Virus record (IMG/VR): IMGVR_UViG_3300021440_000018
Span: 1-64,000 of that record
Origin: a virus
DNA: 64,000 nucleotides
Reading direction: 5' to 3' (one strand)
Shown here: positions 39,784-48,400 of the stretch, piece after piece
Layout of the letters: each line of letters starts with the position of its first letter
Position numbering within the stretch: position 1 is the stretch's first letter
Program-made: the position numbers and the translations under genes
Notes under the pieces: generated by a model
What the model saw: the letters and a program-made list of their open reading frames with translations, nothing else
Told to the model about the DNA's origin: nothing
Database searches by the model: none

Positions 39784-40017
39784 ATGCTCCAGACTCAAGT
39801 CGAAAGCTCCAACATCTCCGCTGTCGGATGGAGCGACGACATCCTGCTGGTGAAGTTCAACCGCGGCGACATCTACCGCTACGACGGTGTGCCTCTGTCG
39901 ACGTACCAGGGACTCATCGGCGCCGACAGCGTTGGCAAGTTCTTCCACGCCAACATCCGGGCCTACCCCTACGTCAAGGTGGAGGCCAGCGTGGCGCAGG
40001 AGATGGGGTTTCACTGA
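39784..40017 (+). CDS. KTSC-domain protein
   Basis: The start is ATG 39784, with AAGGAACTGAA in front. An ATG at 39769 precedes the Shine-Dalgarno sequence. 77 residues match the KTSC pattern: SSNISAVGWSDDILLVKFN, GDIYRYDGVPLSTYQGL, DSVGKFFHANIRAYPYVKV. KTSC domains occur at the ends of lysyl-tRNA synthetases and in many phage proteins. The function is unknown. Confidence 0.7.
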   Translation: MLQTQVESSNISAVGWSDDILLVKFNRGDIYRYDGVPLSTYQGLIGADSVGKFFHANIRAYPYVKVEASVAQEMGFH

Positions 40018-40034
40018 TGTAAGCGAAGCTCGGG

Positions 40035-40063
40035 CTGACAGAAACCTGTCAGGTTTCTGTCAG
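40035..40063. promoter_or_regulatory. Perfect 29-bp palindrome (operator candidate)
   Basis: Both 14-bp arms (CTGACAGAAACCTG and its exact complement) meet around a single T. It lies 33-61 nt upstream of the GTG of the next gene. As RNA it would form a 13-bp stem with a tight loop but has no U-tract, so an operator is more likely than a terminator. Confidence 0.7.
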
Positions 40064-40095
40064 AATGTAAGGTTCACATAAGAAAGGCAACAACA

Positions 40096-40557
40096 GTGGT
40101 TCACGAATACTCCCCCCTGCCCAGGCATATGTACGAGTTGCAGGGGGCGGAAGACTGCGATGTCCGGGCCATAGGGCGGCTCGAAAGGTCCACAGCGATC
40201 TGGAACCTGTATTGGATGTCGGTACCTGCTCTGGACCTGATCCCCGGTTCGGGGGCGGACTGGTGGAAGGTCTACAGCCCGGCCGCCGATGTCGCTGCCA
40301 CCCTGGCCTCTGATGTCATGGACGACGAGGTGTTCTTCCGCAAGCTCACGATGCACCCGCAGTCGTTCGGTGCCTGGTTCGAGCGCGAGGACCTGACCAT
40401 CTTCGACGCCTACCCCCTCATGGGCTGCGAGAACTGGCGCACCATCGTCATGGCCCGCGCACAGGAGGCGATGGAGCGCATGCGCCTGGGCGGCGGCAGC
40501 GTCCTGGGAAAGTCTCGCAACGTGGTCTATGCTAACTTCGGGCGTCGTTTTGCATGA
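40096..40557 (+). CDS. Unknown protein in the replication module
   Basis: 153 residues from GTG 40096, preceded by AAAGG with 8-nt spacing. Contains TAIWNLYWMSVPALDLIPGS and AWFEREDLTIFDAYPLMGCE. Its stop overlaps the helicase start (ATGA), so it is coupled to the helicase. I recognise no domain. Confidence 0.6.
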   Translation: MVHEYSPLPRHMYELQGAEDCDVRAIGRLERSTAIWNLYWMSVPALDLIPGSGADWWKVYSPAADVAATLASDVMDDEVFFRKLTMHPQSFGAWFEREDLTIFDAYPLMGCENWRTIVMARAQEAMERMRLGGGSVLGKSRNVVYANFGRRFA

Positions 40558-42959
40558 CGCCGTTCGAGGTCGTACAGCAGCACTACCAGTTCCCCGACTA
40601 CATCAAACCCCACCCGCTGCAGGTGGGTGTGATCAACGATCTGGCCCCCCTTCCTAACCAAGGGGAGTGGCTGGAGATGGGCTGTGTAGACTCCGAGACG
40701 GAGTACCTGAGTCCCACGGGGTGGGTGAAGATGCCCGAATACGCTGGCGGTCCGGTGGCTCAGTTCTCCCCCGAGCCTGGCCTCGGCCGCCAGCTTGGGC
40801 GCCTTCAGTTCGTAGAGCCGCTGCGCTACATCAAGGAACCCTGCGGCGACATGGTGGTGTTCCGCACTGCCCGCGGCATGGACCAGAAGCTGAGCCCGGA
40901 GCACCGGGTACTGCACGTATCCGCGACGGGGGTGCTGGAGGTCAACACCGCGCAGGAAATCATGGAGAGAGATGCCCGGTGCAAGTTGGGGCTCAAGCGG
41001 TTCTTCCTGACCACGGCCCACTACGACGGGGGGCCCGGGCTTGATCTGTCGGAGTGGGATCTTCGGTTGCAGGTAGCGGTCATTGCCGACGGGCACTTTC
41101 CGAACGGTGGGAGCAAGTGCTTTGTACGCGTGAAGAAGCCGCGGAAGATCGAGCGGATGCGCTGGCTGCTGAAGAACTCTGGCCGGGAGTTCACCGAGAT
41201 GAACGAACCCTGGAAAGGGTGCGAAGGTTTTGTCAGATTCGCATTTCAGGCACCTATCAAGGTAAAGGTCTTCGACGCCCGTTTCTATTCGGCAAGCCGG
41301 GCTCAACTGGAGATCATCGAGAGCGAGGTGTTTCTTTGGGATGGGAGTCAGCCTCGCAACCCCAACAAGGGGAGATCGTTTCACTCCTCACAGAAGGAGT
41401 CTGCGGACTTCGTCCAGTTCGTGCTGTGTGCGTTGGGCTCCCGAGCCTATCGAAGCTACCACCTGCGTGTGCGCAGCGGCCGACCGGACAGCCACGAGTA
41501 CACGGTGGTGGAGAGCAAGGGCCCTAACCTGGTGGGAATTTCAGGCACGTCCCCCGGCCCGGACGGGGCTGTGGTCAAACGCCGCAACATCTGGGTGGAG
41601 CCCAGTACCGACGGATTCAAATACTGCTTCGAGGTGCCGTCGTCATTCCTGGTACTCCGGCGCAACGGAAACATCTTCGTCACTGGGAACTGCGGCAAGA
41701 CCTACTGCAGCACGATCGGCGCCCTCTACAACAAGATCACGCTCGGCCACGCCGTCGTCGTCATCATGCCCCCCATCCTGGTTCGACAGTGGGGGCGCTG
41801 GCTGCGCAGCATCAAGCCGGCCCTGAGCGTGACCGAGTACCGGGGAACGCCGGCCGAGCGCAAGAAGCTGGATCTGTCTGCTGACTTCGTGCTCGTCGGT
41901 GTGCAGATTTTCAAGAAGGACTTCGATCGGTTCTGCGCCGAGTACCGGGACCGCGGCGTCACCGTCATCGTGGACGAAGCCACGATGCTGAGCAACATCA
42001 ACAGCGACAACCACAGCAAGGTCTTCGACTTCTGCATCGGGCGCCCTCGCATCCTGCTATCCGGGACCCCGATGAACAAGCCGCTGGACGTGTACGGACT
42101 GCTCAAGTTCACCACGCCGGGGACCTACCGCAACAAGCGACAGTTCGAGAACTTGCACGTGGCCGATCGGGACTTCTTCGGCAACCCGAGTGCGTACAAG
42201 GACCTCGACCTCCTGGGCCAGAACCTGATGCTGAACTCGCGGCGCATCCTCTACGAGGATATGTACAGCGAGACCGAGCAGCCGCTGTACGTGCCGCTGG
42301 ACTACGACCTGGACCCTGCCCACTACAAGCTGTACAAGAGGCTGGCCGACGAGGAGATCCTGAAGCTGCCTGACGGCGGCAAGGTCGAGGCCACCACGGT
42401 CAACAAGCTGCTGCACGCCCTCGGCCAGATCGTCGTCAACTGGGGGCACTTCGCCGGGGATCCCAAGCTCGTGTCCAACAGCATCAACCTGATCGAGGAG
42501 AAGCTGGAGGAACTGGGAGACGGCAAGCTGCTGGTCTTCGCCAACTACCGCATGTCGATCGCCGCGCTACGCCAGCACCTGGGGCACCGCGGCATCGTCA
42601 CGGTCAACTCCGAGATCACCGAGAAGCAGAAAGAGGAGAACCTCCTGCGCTTCATGGAGGATCCCGCGTGCCGGGTGATGGCGGCCCAGTTCGTTTCCGC
42701 GGGCAAAGGGCTGGACGGCATGCAGCACGTCTGCCATCATGCGCTCTTCGTCGAGCCCTGCCAGCAGCCGCGTGATTTTCACCAAGCGGTTGCCCGGTTG
42801 AACCGCCTCGGCCAACGCAAGAGGGTGATGGTCATGATGGCCACGGCATCTGGTACAACCCAGGTCCGTGGCTTTCGCAACCTCATCAAGAATGACACTT
42901 TGGTAAACCAGGTAATCCGCAACGCAGTGGACTTGAAGGAGGCCATCTTCGGCCAATGA
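40554..42959 (+). CDS. SNF2-type helicase interrupted by an intein
   Basis: 801 residues before splicing, 465 after. The P-loop is split: EWLEMG lies before the intein and CGKTY after it. Other helicase motifs are VIVDEATM (motif II), LLSGTPMNK (III) and HQAVARLNRLGQ (VI-type arginine motif), which fit a SNF2/DEAD-like remodelling helicase, as in phage replication modules with a primase-helicase next to them. It likely needs splicing to be active because the insertion destroys the ATP site. It overlaps the preceding gene by ATGA. Confidence 0.85.
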   Translation: MTPFEVVQQHYQFPDYIKPHPLQVGVINDLAPLPNQGEWLEMGCVDSETEYLSPTGWVKMPEYAGGPVAQFSPEPGLGRQLGRLQFVEPLRYIKEPCGDMVVFRTARGMDQKLSPEHRVLHVSATGVLEVNTAQEIMERDARCKLGLKRFFLTTAHYDGGPGLDLSEWDLRLQVAVIADGHFPNGGSKCFVRVKKPRKIERMRWLLKNSGREFTEMNEPWKGCEGFVRFAFQAPIKVKVFDARFYSASRAQLEIIESEVFLWDGSQPRNPNKGRSFHSSQKESADFVQFVLCALGSRAYRSYHLRVRSGRPDSHEYTVVESKGPNLVGISGTSPGPDGAVVKRRNIWVEPSTDGFKYCFEVPSSFLVLRRNGNIFVTGNCGKTYCSTIGALYNKITLGHAVVVIMPPILVRQWGRWLRSIKPALSVTEYRGTPAERKKLDLSADFVLVGVQIFKKDFDRFCAEYRDRGVTVIVDEATMLSNINSDNHSKVFDFCIGRPRILLSGTPMNKPLDVYGLLKFTTPGTYRNKRQFENLHVADRDFFGNPSAYKDLDLLGQNLMLNSRRILYEDMYSETEQPLYVPLDYDLDPAHYKLYKRLADEEILKLPDGGKVEATTVNKLLHALGQIVVNWGHFAGDPKLVSNSINLIEEKLEELGDGKLLVFANYRMSIAALRQHLGHRGIVTVNSEITEKQKEENLLRFMEDPACRVMAAQFVSAGKGLDGMQHVCHHALFVEPCQQPRDFHQAVARLNRLGQRKRVMVMMATASGTTQVRGFRNLIKNDTLVNQVIRNAVDLKEAIFGQ
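40683..41690 (+). other. Intein with a LAGLIDADG-type endonuclease domain
   Basis: 336 residues. It begins with Cys (CVDSETEYLSPTGW, block A), has SPEHRVL in block B, and ends CFEVPSSFLVLRRNGN, then IFVTGN, followed by Cys as the +1 residue. The penultimate residue is Gly, not the usual His. The middle contains VAVIADGHF and a second helix with EVFLWDG and KESADFVQF, consistent with a DOD endonuclease. The insertion site is the P-loop of the helicase. Confidence 0.85.
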
Positions 42960-42974
42960 CGGGCCGGTCGCGCA

Positions 42975-43005
42975 TTGACAGTTTTGCTGGTTGGGAAGCT
43001 ACTTA
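42975..43005 (+). promoter_or_regulatory. Promoter-like sequence upstream of the 163-aa gene
   Basis: TTGACA (42975-42980) with CTACTT or TACTTA 18-19 nt downstream, in the 70-nt gap between the helicase and the following gene. Confidence 0.5.
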
Positions 43006-43029
43006 CGGCCCTTTGGGCCAAACAAAACA

Positions 43030-43518
43030 ATGATCAAAGAAGACTTCATGGGGGCAGAGGAACACTTCGGAGTCCTCGTCGGGCAACTTCATCCTGAGTC
43101 CCGTGCCCTGTACGACACGTCATACCACCTGAGAATCGAGACTGCCTACAAAGGCCGCAACTTCATCCTGTACGAGGTGGAAGACGGCCTGCCCAAGGTC
43201 CTGGACCGCGTCATCGTCCGGGACTTCGAGTGCAACGAGAAGGACGGGGCATCGACCCAAGTCACACTGCAGTCCACCGACGAAGAGCGCATCATCGGCT
43301 ACGGCCCTGAGCAGGTGTTCGACTTCCCCGTGTTCATGTGGCTGCCACTCACCAGCCGCGTACGCTGGGGGGCCCCGGCCAGCAACCCGTACAAGGGTTC
43401 GCTCGGTTTTCCCCTGGTGCTGAAGACCAAGTCCCGGCTGAGTCTGAGGGAACCAGGGGTCGTGTACTGCGAGACGGCTGCCAGCTTCGCCGCCGAATTC
43501 GGCAACGCCTATTTCTGA
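43030..43518 (+). CDS. Unknown protein in the replication module
   Basis: 162 residues from ATG 43030; ATG 43048 (MGAEEHFGVLVGQLHP) is better spaced from AAGAAGA and may be the true start. Beta-rich body (YHLRIETAYKGRNFILYEVE, RVIVRDFECNEKDGASTQVT). Unknown function; directly precedes the primase-helicase gene. Confidence 0.6.
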   Translation: MIKEDFMGAEEHFGVLVGQLHPESRALYDTSYHLRIETAYKGRNFILYEVEDGLPKVLDRVIVRDFECNEKDGASTQVTLQSTDEERIIGYGPEQVFDFPVFMWLPLTSRVRWGAPASNPYKGSLGFPLVLKTKSRLSLREPGVVYCETAASFAAEFGNAYF

Positions 43519-43530
43519 CGGAGGCGCGTC

Positions 43531-46467
43531 ATGGCCTCCAACTGGTTCTTCCAGTACCAGCGCCACGGCGGTGAAGACGCCTGGGTGCTGGACTTTGCCG
43601 ACAACAAGGCGAAGGTGCTGGCGGAGATCCGCCCCGCCTTCACCACCGCCCTCGACCTGAGCGCCATCCCGGACGATGGTGACTGGTCCAAGGTCCGCTA
43701 CCGCGGGCCCATGTACTTCGACTTCGATGCAGCCGGCGACTTGCCGCTGGCGTGCACCCAGTTCCTGATCTTCCTGGACAAGCTGGAGAATGAGTTCGGG
43801 TTCGACCTGAAGCAGGCGTCGCTGTTCCTGTCGGGGGGCAAGGGGTTCCACATCACGATCCCGGCCGAGTGCTTCCAGCCCAAGGTGCCGGCGACCGGCA
43901 CCGCCTGGTTGCCCTACGTGTACCGCACCATGGCCGAAGCCATGGTCGTCGACACCATGGACTTGCTGGTCTACACCGGCAAGCGTGGGCGCATGTGGCG
44001 CACGGCAAACGTGCAGCGGGACAGCGGGACCTACAAGGTGCCTATCACGCCGGAGGAGGCGTGGACGATCACCCCGGACCTGTACGCCGAACTGTGTGCT
44101 GCTCCCCGCGAAGTGCCCCCGCCCTCGCCCGCGTCGTGCAACAGCAAGCTCGCCATGCTGTTCAACCTCGCCAGGGAGAAGGTCGTCGCCAAGATGCGCG
44201 GCAAGAAGAAGCGCGTCGAGCAGGCCAGCACGCTGCTCGATCCCTGGCGCAAGTCGAAGACGCACCCGCCGACCATGCTCGGGCTGATGGACGGGTCCCT
44301 GGTCAACCCCGACGCCGGGTTCCAGAGCCTGTCGATGCAGCTTGCCATCTACGCCACCACCGTTGGGTTGGGGCTGGATGAGTACCTGGAGCGCTGCCGC
44401 GGCCTGTGCGAGAACCACGTCAGCGACAGCTACCGCTACAACACCTTCGCCAAGCGGCAGGAGGAGTTGGCCCGGATGTGGCGCTACATGGCCGAGGACA
44501 ACAGCGAGTACGACTACGCCGTCGGACCCCTGGTGAACCTGGTCAAGCCCGGCGTGTCATGTCCCGACCTGGGCGTCATGGCCACCGAGGATACCGGCGA
44601 CGTGCGCGACGACGTGCATGTGGCTGCGCCGGCCGCCTCAGGGGAGGAAGGTGACGCGCCCCCCGTGATCGATGCCCACATGGGCATTCGTCGGGGTGTG
44701 TTCATGAACGCCGACGGCATTTTCAAGCGAGGCAACGATACGGTGGAATCTCTGTGTCGAGCCTCGATACGGAAGGTCGATGCGTTCTACCACGCCGACA
44801 CCAAGAACTTCCAGGGCTACCAGTTCAACCTCACTGCTCACGGCATGACGAAGAAGGGGGTCCTGCTGGGGGCCGATGCGTTCACCTCGGCCAATTCGCT
44901 GCGGAAGTTCTTCGCCGCGCATCAACTGTCCTTTATGGGGGGTGAGCCGGAGACGGCCGCCCTGCTCGACATCATGAGTGAAAAAGCTGCAAAGGGCGGG
45001 CGAGTGTTCGTCTACCCGAGAGAGGGGTTCTTCATCATCAACAACCCCCTGCTCGATGAGCCGACCCCGGTCAAGGTCTACCTCACCGAGCACGCGTTCA
45101 TGTCCTCGGTGCCGGTCGAAGACCCGGCCTACTTCCGCATGCGGTACCGGCCGGAGTCGGCGACCAACACCTACAACATCGACATCCATCGAGCCCCCGA
45201 GCTTGACGAGACGATGGTGCCCGCGCTGCACGATCTGCTCTCCTTCAACCGTCACGATGTGGTTGCCGATATGGTGGGCTGGTTCGTGGCCTGCCACTAT
45301 CGCAGCGTGTACCTGCACTTGTTCAGGCAGTTCCCATTGCTGCAAATGTACGGCGAGGCGGGCTCTGGAAAGACGCAGACTACGCTGATGCTCGGACACC
45401 TGCACTGGTACATGAACGAGGTCTCGTTGCGCAGCGCCTCCAGCGACACACCGTACGTCGTCGACTGCTACGCCAGCAGCAGTACCAGTGCCCCGTATCT
45501 GATCGACGAGTTCAAGCCCCGGGAGATGCGGGCGCTCAACGGTGCCAGGCACCCGAAGCTGAAGGACGTGTTCAAGGCCAGCTACGTGGGCAGTTCTGCA
45601 GGGGGCCGGGGGACCGTGAACAAAGCGGCGGCCGACAACCCCATGGCGACGATCAACTCCCGGTGCACGGCCCCTATCGCGTTCATGGCCGAAGCCATCG
45701 AGATGGAGACCGCGATCATCGAGCGCAGTGTGTGCGTCAACTTCTCGAAGTCATACCTCACGAACCAGCGCAAGCAGGCGTTCAAGCGTTTGGAGCATAG
45801 TCACCGGGCTATCTCGGCCCTGGGGCGAGAGATCGTCGAGTGCGGATTCGGCCTGGACCTGGATGAGAAGCGGGCGTCGGTGGAGTCGATCATCGCCGAC
45901 ATCAACGCCGGTCTCCCCGACTTCGACGACCTTGAGGCGAAGCGGCCGTCGGAGCGCTCGATCTTCAACCGCGCCGTCATCATCGACTCCTTGCGCACGC
46001 TTAAGGTCATCTTGAAGCGGCGCTTCGGCACGGAGTTCGACGCTCCCATCGATGCACTGCTGGAATGGAAGGCCGACGAGGCGGCATCCGAGCAGGCCAA
46101 GGTCATTCAGTCCTTGGGCATCAGCGAAATCTCCAAGGTGCTCAACCGCATCTCGCTGCTCAGCCAGGACGTGGGCCGCAGTTGGGAGATGCGCGAGGAC
46201 AAGGACTACATCGTCGGCGACGGATGGGTCGAGATCAAGCTGGCCAGAGCTTACGACAACTACCGGCTGTTCTGTTCGGCCACCAACGACACTCCGCTGT
46301 TCGACTCGCTGGACACGTTCATCCATGCTACCAACTCGTACTCGCCGTGCATCGACAGGTTGTGCGTCAACTCCGAGTTGCGTGCTGACGGCAGCAGCGA
46401 GCGCATCGCCAGATTCGACACAACCAAACTGACCAGAGAGGGGGTACAGACTTTCAACAAAAGGTGA
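43531..46467 (+). CDS. Primase-helicase (AEP primase plus ring-type helicase)
   Basis: 978 residues. The N-terminal domain is an archaeo-eukaryotic-type primase: MYFDFDAAGD gives the catalytic DxD, FLSGGKGFHITIP the SxH-like motif and RMWRTANVQRDSGTYKVP the third element. A Pro/Ala linker region follows at about 360-400. The C-terminal half has the P-loop YGEAGSGKTQTTLML and a downstream acidic LIDEFKPREM, consistent with a D5/phage-type helicase. It would open the fork and prime replication for the PolA enzyme. Confidence 0.8.
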   Translation: MASNWFFQYQRHGGEDAWVLDFADNKAKVLAEIRPAFTTALDLSAIPDDGDWSKVRYRGPMYFDFDAAGDLPLACTQFLIFLDKLENEFGFDLKQASLFLSGGKGFHITIPAECFQPKVPATGTAWLPYVYRTMAEAMVVDTMDLLVYTGKRGRMWRTANVQRDSGTYKVPITPEEAWTITPDLYAELCAAPREVPPPSPASCNSKLAMLFNLAREKVVAKMRGKKKRVEQASTLLDPWRKSKTHPPTMLGLMDGSLVNPDAGFQSLSMQLAIYATTVGLGLDEYLERCRGLCENHVSDSYRYNTFAKRQEELARMWRYMAEDNSEYDYAVGPLVNLVKPGVSCPDLGVMATEDTGDVRDDVHVAAPAASGEEGDAPPVIDAHMGIRRGVFMNADGIFKRGNDTVESLCRASIRKVDAFYHADTKNFQGYQFNLTAHGMTKKGVLLGADAFTSANSLRKFFAAHQLSFMGGEPETAALLDIMSEKAAKGGRVFVYPREGFFIINNPLLDEPTPVKVYLTEHAFMSSVPVEDPAYFRMRYRPESATNTYNIDIHRAPELDETMVPALHDLLSFNRHDVVADMVGWFVACHYRSVYLHLFRQFPLLQMYGEAGSGKTQTTLMLGHLHWYMNEVSLRSASSDTPYVVDCYASSSTSAPYLIDEFKPREMRALNGARHPKLKDVFKASYVGSSAGGRGTVNKAAADNPMATINSRCTAPIAFMAEAIEMETAIIERSVCVNFSKSYLTNQRKQAFKRLEHSHRAISALGREIVECGFGLDLDEKRASVESIIADINAGLPDFDDLEAKRPSERSIFNRAVIIDSLRTLKVILKRRFGTEFDAPIDALLEWKADEAASEQAKVIQSLGISEISKVLNRISLLSQDVGRSWEMREDKDYIVGDGWVEIKLARAYDNYRLFCSATNDTPLFDSLDTFIHATNSYSPCIDRLCVNSELRADGSSERIARFDTTKLTREGVQTFNKR

Positions 46468-46496
46468 TTGACACTTCGTTCCGTTAGGAACATACT
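46468..46496 (+). promoter_or_regulatory. Strong sigma70 promoter for the ssDNA-binding operon
   Basis: TTGACA (46468-46473), 17 nt, CATACT (46491-46496). Overlaps the end of the primase-helicase gene. Confidence 0.7.
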
Positions 46497-46502
46497 CGCG
46501 CC

Positions 46503-46528
46503 CCACGACGGGAAGTAGCCTGTCGTGG
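46503..46528 (+). promoter_or_regulatory. 5' mRNA hairpin
   Basis: CCACGAC pairs with GTCGTGG around a 12-nt centre that can extend the stem. It starts at about the predicted transcription start, so it would cap the mRNA 5' end. Confidence 0.5.
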
Positions 46529-46558
46529 TGACAATGAAACTGATTGAAGGAAACGAAA

Positions 46559-47377
46559 ATGGCACTGACCAAGACTGTCGAGAAGCAATCCGGCCCCGTG
46601 AGCGACGCAACGCCGCTCGGCACCTTCGAGGGCATGGATGAAGCGCCCGCCGCGGCGAATGAAGCGCCCCCGGCCCCCGCTGCAGCGGCCCCCGCCGCCG
46701 TGACTGTCGCCCCCGCCCAGGCCGGCGCCGTCGCCGTCTCCCGCGGCGAGGCCAGCGCGTTCGCCAAGGAAGTCGAGGCCATGAAGGGCGCCGCCGACTT
46801 CTCTTACGGCAACTTCCCCGTGTTCAAGGGCAACAACGGAGAGATCATCGGTACCGGCGACACCAAGGCCAGCTTCGGCCGCTGGGTCAAGGTCTCCATG
46901 ATCGCTTGGGACGAGCACTGGGAGATCAGCCCGAACAGCAAGAACGAGAAGTCACGGGACTACGTGGCCTACTCGACCGATGGGCAGACCCTTGGCCACG
47001 TGATCTCGAAGGAGTACGCGACGTGGATCGGCAAACCCATCACGCAGTACATCGAGCACCTGCGCAACGAGATGGATTACCCGCTGGCGGATTCCCGTCC
47101 CTTCGTGGACGTGGTCTGCGTGGTTCACGAGAGCGAGTCGAACGACGCCTACAACGGCGAGATCGTACAGATCACGCTGAGCAAAACGTCGATCCAGAGC
47201 TTCAAGCAGTACCAGGAGAAGCTGCTCCAGAAGGCACGTGCCGTCGCCCGGGGCATCCCCGGCGTGCAGGTGCCGGCCGACCCGTTCACCTTCTACTTCC
47301 TGCGTGAACTCGCAAGCGCGAACGGCAACAACTGGACCAAGCTGGTCGTCGTCGACAAGCTGCCCCCAAAGCTTTGA
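46559..47377 (+). CDS. Candidate ssDNA-binding protein
   Basis: 272 residues from ATG 46559 with AAGGAAACG upstream (an ATG at 46544 precedes this sequence). The first 60 residues are Pro/Ala-rich and disordered, then a beta-rich core with WVKVSMIAWDEHWEISPNSK and VDVVCVVHESESNDAYNGEI and helices to the end. Related phage proteins next to replicative polymerases are often annotated only as hypothetical. The ssDNA-binding label is an inference from position and fold-like pattern. Confidence 0.5.
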   Translation: MALTKTVEKQSGPVSDATPLGTFEGMDEAPAAANEAPPAPAAAAPAAVTVAPAQAGAVAVSRGEASAFAKEVEAMKGAADFSYGNFPVFKGNNGEIIGTGDTKASFGRWVKVSMIAWDEHWEISPNSKNEKSRDYVAYSTDGQTLGHVISKEYATWIGKPITQYIEHLRNEMDYPLADSRPFVDVVCVVHESESNDAYNGEIVQITLSKTSIQSFKQYQEKLLQKARAVARGIPGVQVPADPFTFYFLRELASANGNNWTKLVVVDKLPPKL

Positions 47378-47397
47378 CGTAATCGCAGGCTAGGTAC

Positions 47398-48090
47398 ATG
47401 CGAGCCCTCATCACCGACACCGAGACCGCCAGCCTGAAGGGCGGCATCGTGGAGATCGCCATCGCCCAGGTCGACGCCGACTTCAATGTTCGGTGGGAGG
47501 CTCACAGCCTCATCGACCCGGAGATGGCGATCAGCGCGGAGGCATCGGGGGTGCACCACATCACGGACGCCGACGTGCAGGACGCGCCAACGATTGACCA
47601 GTTCATGCGGATGCACGGCATGCCGTTCGACGCCGACGACCTGGTCTTCATCGCGCACAACGCACAGTTCGACGCCCGGATGCTGCACGACTGGCTGCCT
47701 CCGATGCGCTACGACGTGTGCACCTTGAAGCTGGCTCGCATGACCTGGCCCGATGCGCCGAACCACAAGCTCCAGACCCTGCGCTACCACCTGGGCCTGG
47801 ATGCCGGCGACGCTCACTCGGCCAAGGGGGATGTACTGGCGACGCTGAACTTGCTGCGTCGCGTGGCCGAGGCCAAGGGCCTGGACATGCTCGGCTTGAT
47901 CGAGCTATGCCGGGAACCCCTGTCCTTGGACACGTACATCTCCTTCGGCAAATACGGCCCCCTCGGGGCCGACAGAAAGACCGACCGGGGCACCCGCCTC
48001 ATCGACTTGCCGATGTCCTACGTTCGTTGGCTGCTCGGCACCGACAACCTGGACCCGGACCTCAGACAGTCGCTCAAGCAGCGCCTGTGA
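47398..48090 (+). CDS. DnaQ/ExoX-type 3'-5' exonuclease
   Basis: 230 residues. Catalytic motifs of the DEDDh class are present: ITDTETA (Exo I), FIAHNAQFD (Exo II), HSAKGD (Exo III). The C-terminal 60 residues (ISFGKYGPLGADRKTDRG, YVRWLLGTDN) match the ExoX/DUF3820 extension. Probably a DNA exonuclease for proofreading or nucleotide recycling. It lies 20 nt downstream of the ssDNA-binding candidate. Confidence 0.8.
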   Translation: MRALITDTETASLKGGIVEIAIAQVDADFNVRWEAHSLIDPEMAISAEASGVHHITDADVQDAPTIDQFMRMHGMPFDADDLVFIAHNAQFDARMLHDWLPPMRYDVCTLKLARMTWPDAPNHKLQTLRYHLGLDAGDAHSAKGDVLATLNLLRRVAEAKGLDMLGLIELCREPLSLDTYISFGKYGPLGADRKTDRGTRLIDLPMSYVRWLLGTDNLDPDLRQSLKQRL

Positions 48091-48116
48091 CAACAACCCC
48101 TGAAAGGACCCACCAC

Positions 48117-48353
48117 ATGGTTACCGCTGTTCAACGATTCGCCGCCCGTGACGGGCAAGTGTTCGACACCGCCGAGGCAGCCAACGCCTACGAGCAGCGC
48201 CTGGACGCGATCGCCTCCATCGAAGCCTACGTGGCCCGCGCCGAACTGCGCAAGGCCAGCGCCGGCCTGGTGCGCAAGCACCTCGCGGCCTACGTCGAGT
48301 TCTCGGCCCTGCCCAGGGACGTGCCCGACGCGGGGCCGACCCTCCAGGCTTGA
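48117..48353 (+). CDS. Small helical protein
   Basis: 78 residues: VQRFAARDGQVFDTAEAANA then helical IEAYVARAELRKASAGLVRK. AAAGGA upstream of ATG. Directly followed by an intrinsic terminator. Unknown function. Confidence 0.6.
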   Translation: MVTAVQRFAARDGQVFDTAEAANAYEQRLDAIASIEAYVARAELRKASAGLVRKHLAAYVEFSALPRDVPDAGPTLQA

Positions 48354-48374
48354 GGTCGAGCGGCACGTACCTAG

Positions 48375-48399
48375 AGGCGATCCACGGGTCGCCTTTTTC
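48375..48399 (+). terminator. Intrinsic terminator
   Basis: AGGCGA pairs with TCGCCT around TCCACGGG, followed by TTTTT. It ends 2-3 nt before the next start codon. Confidence 0.75.
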
Positions 48400-48400
48400 A

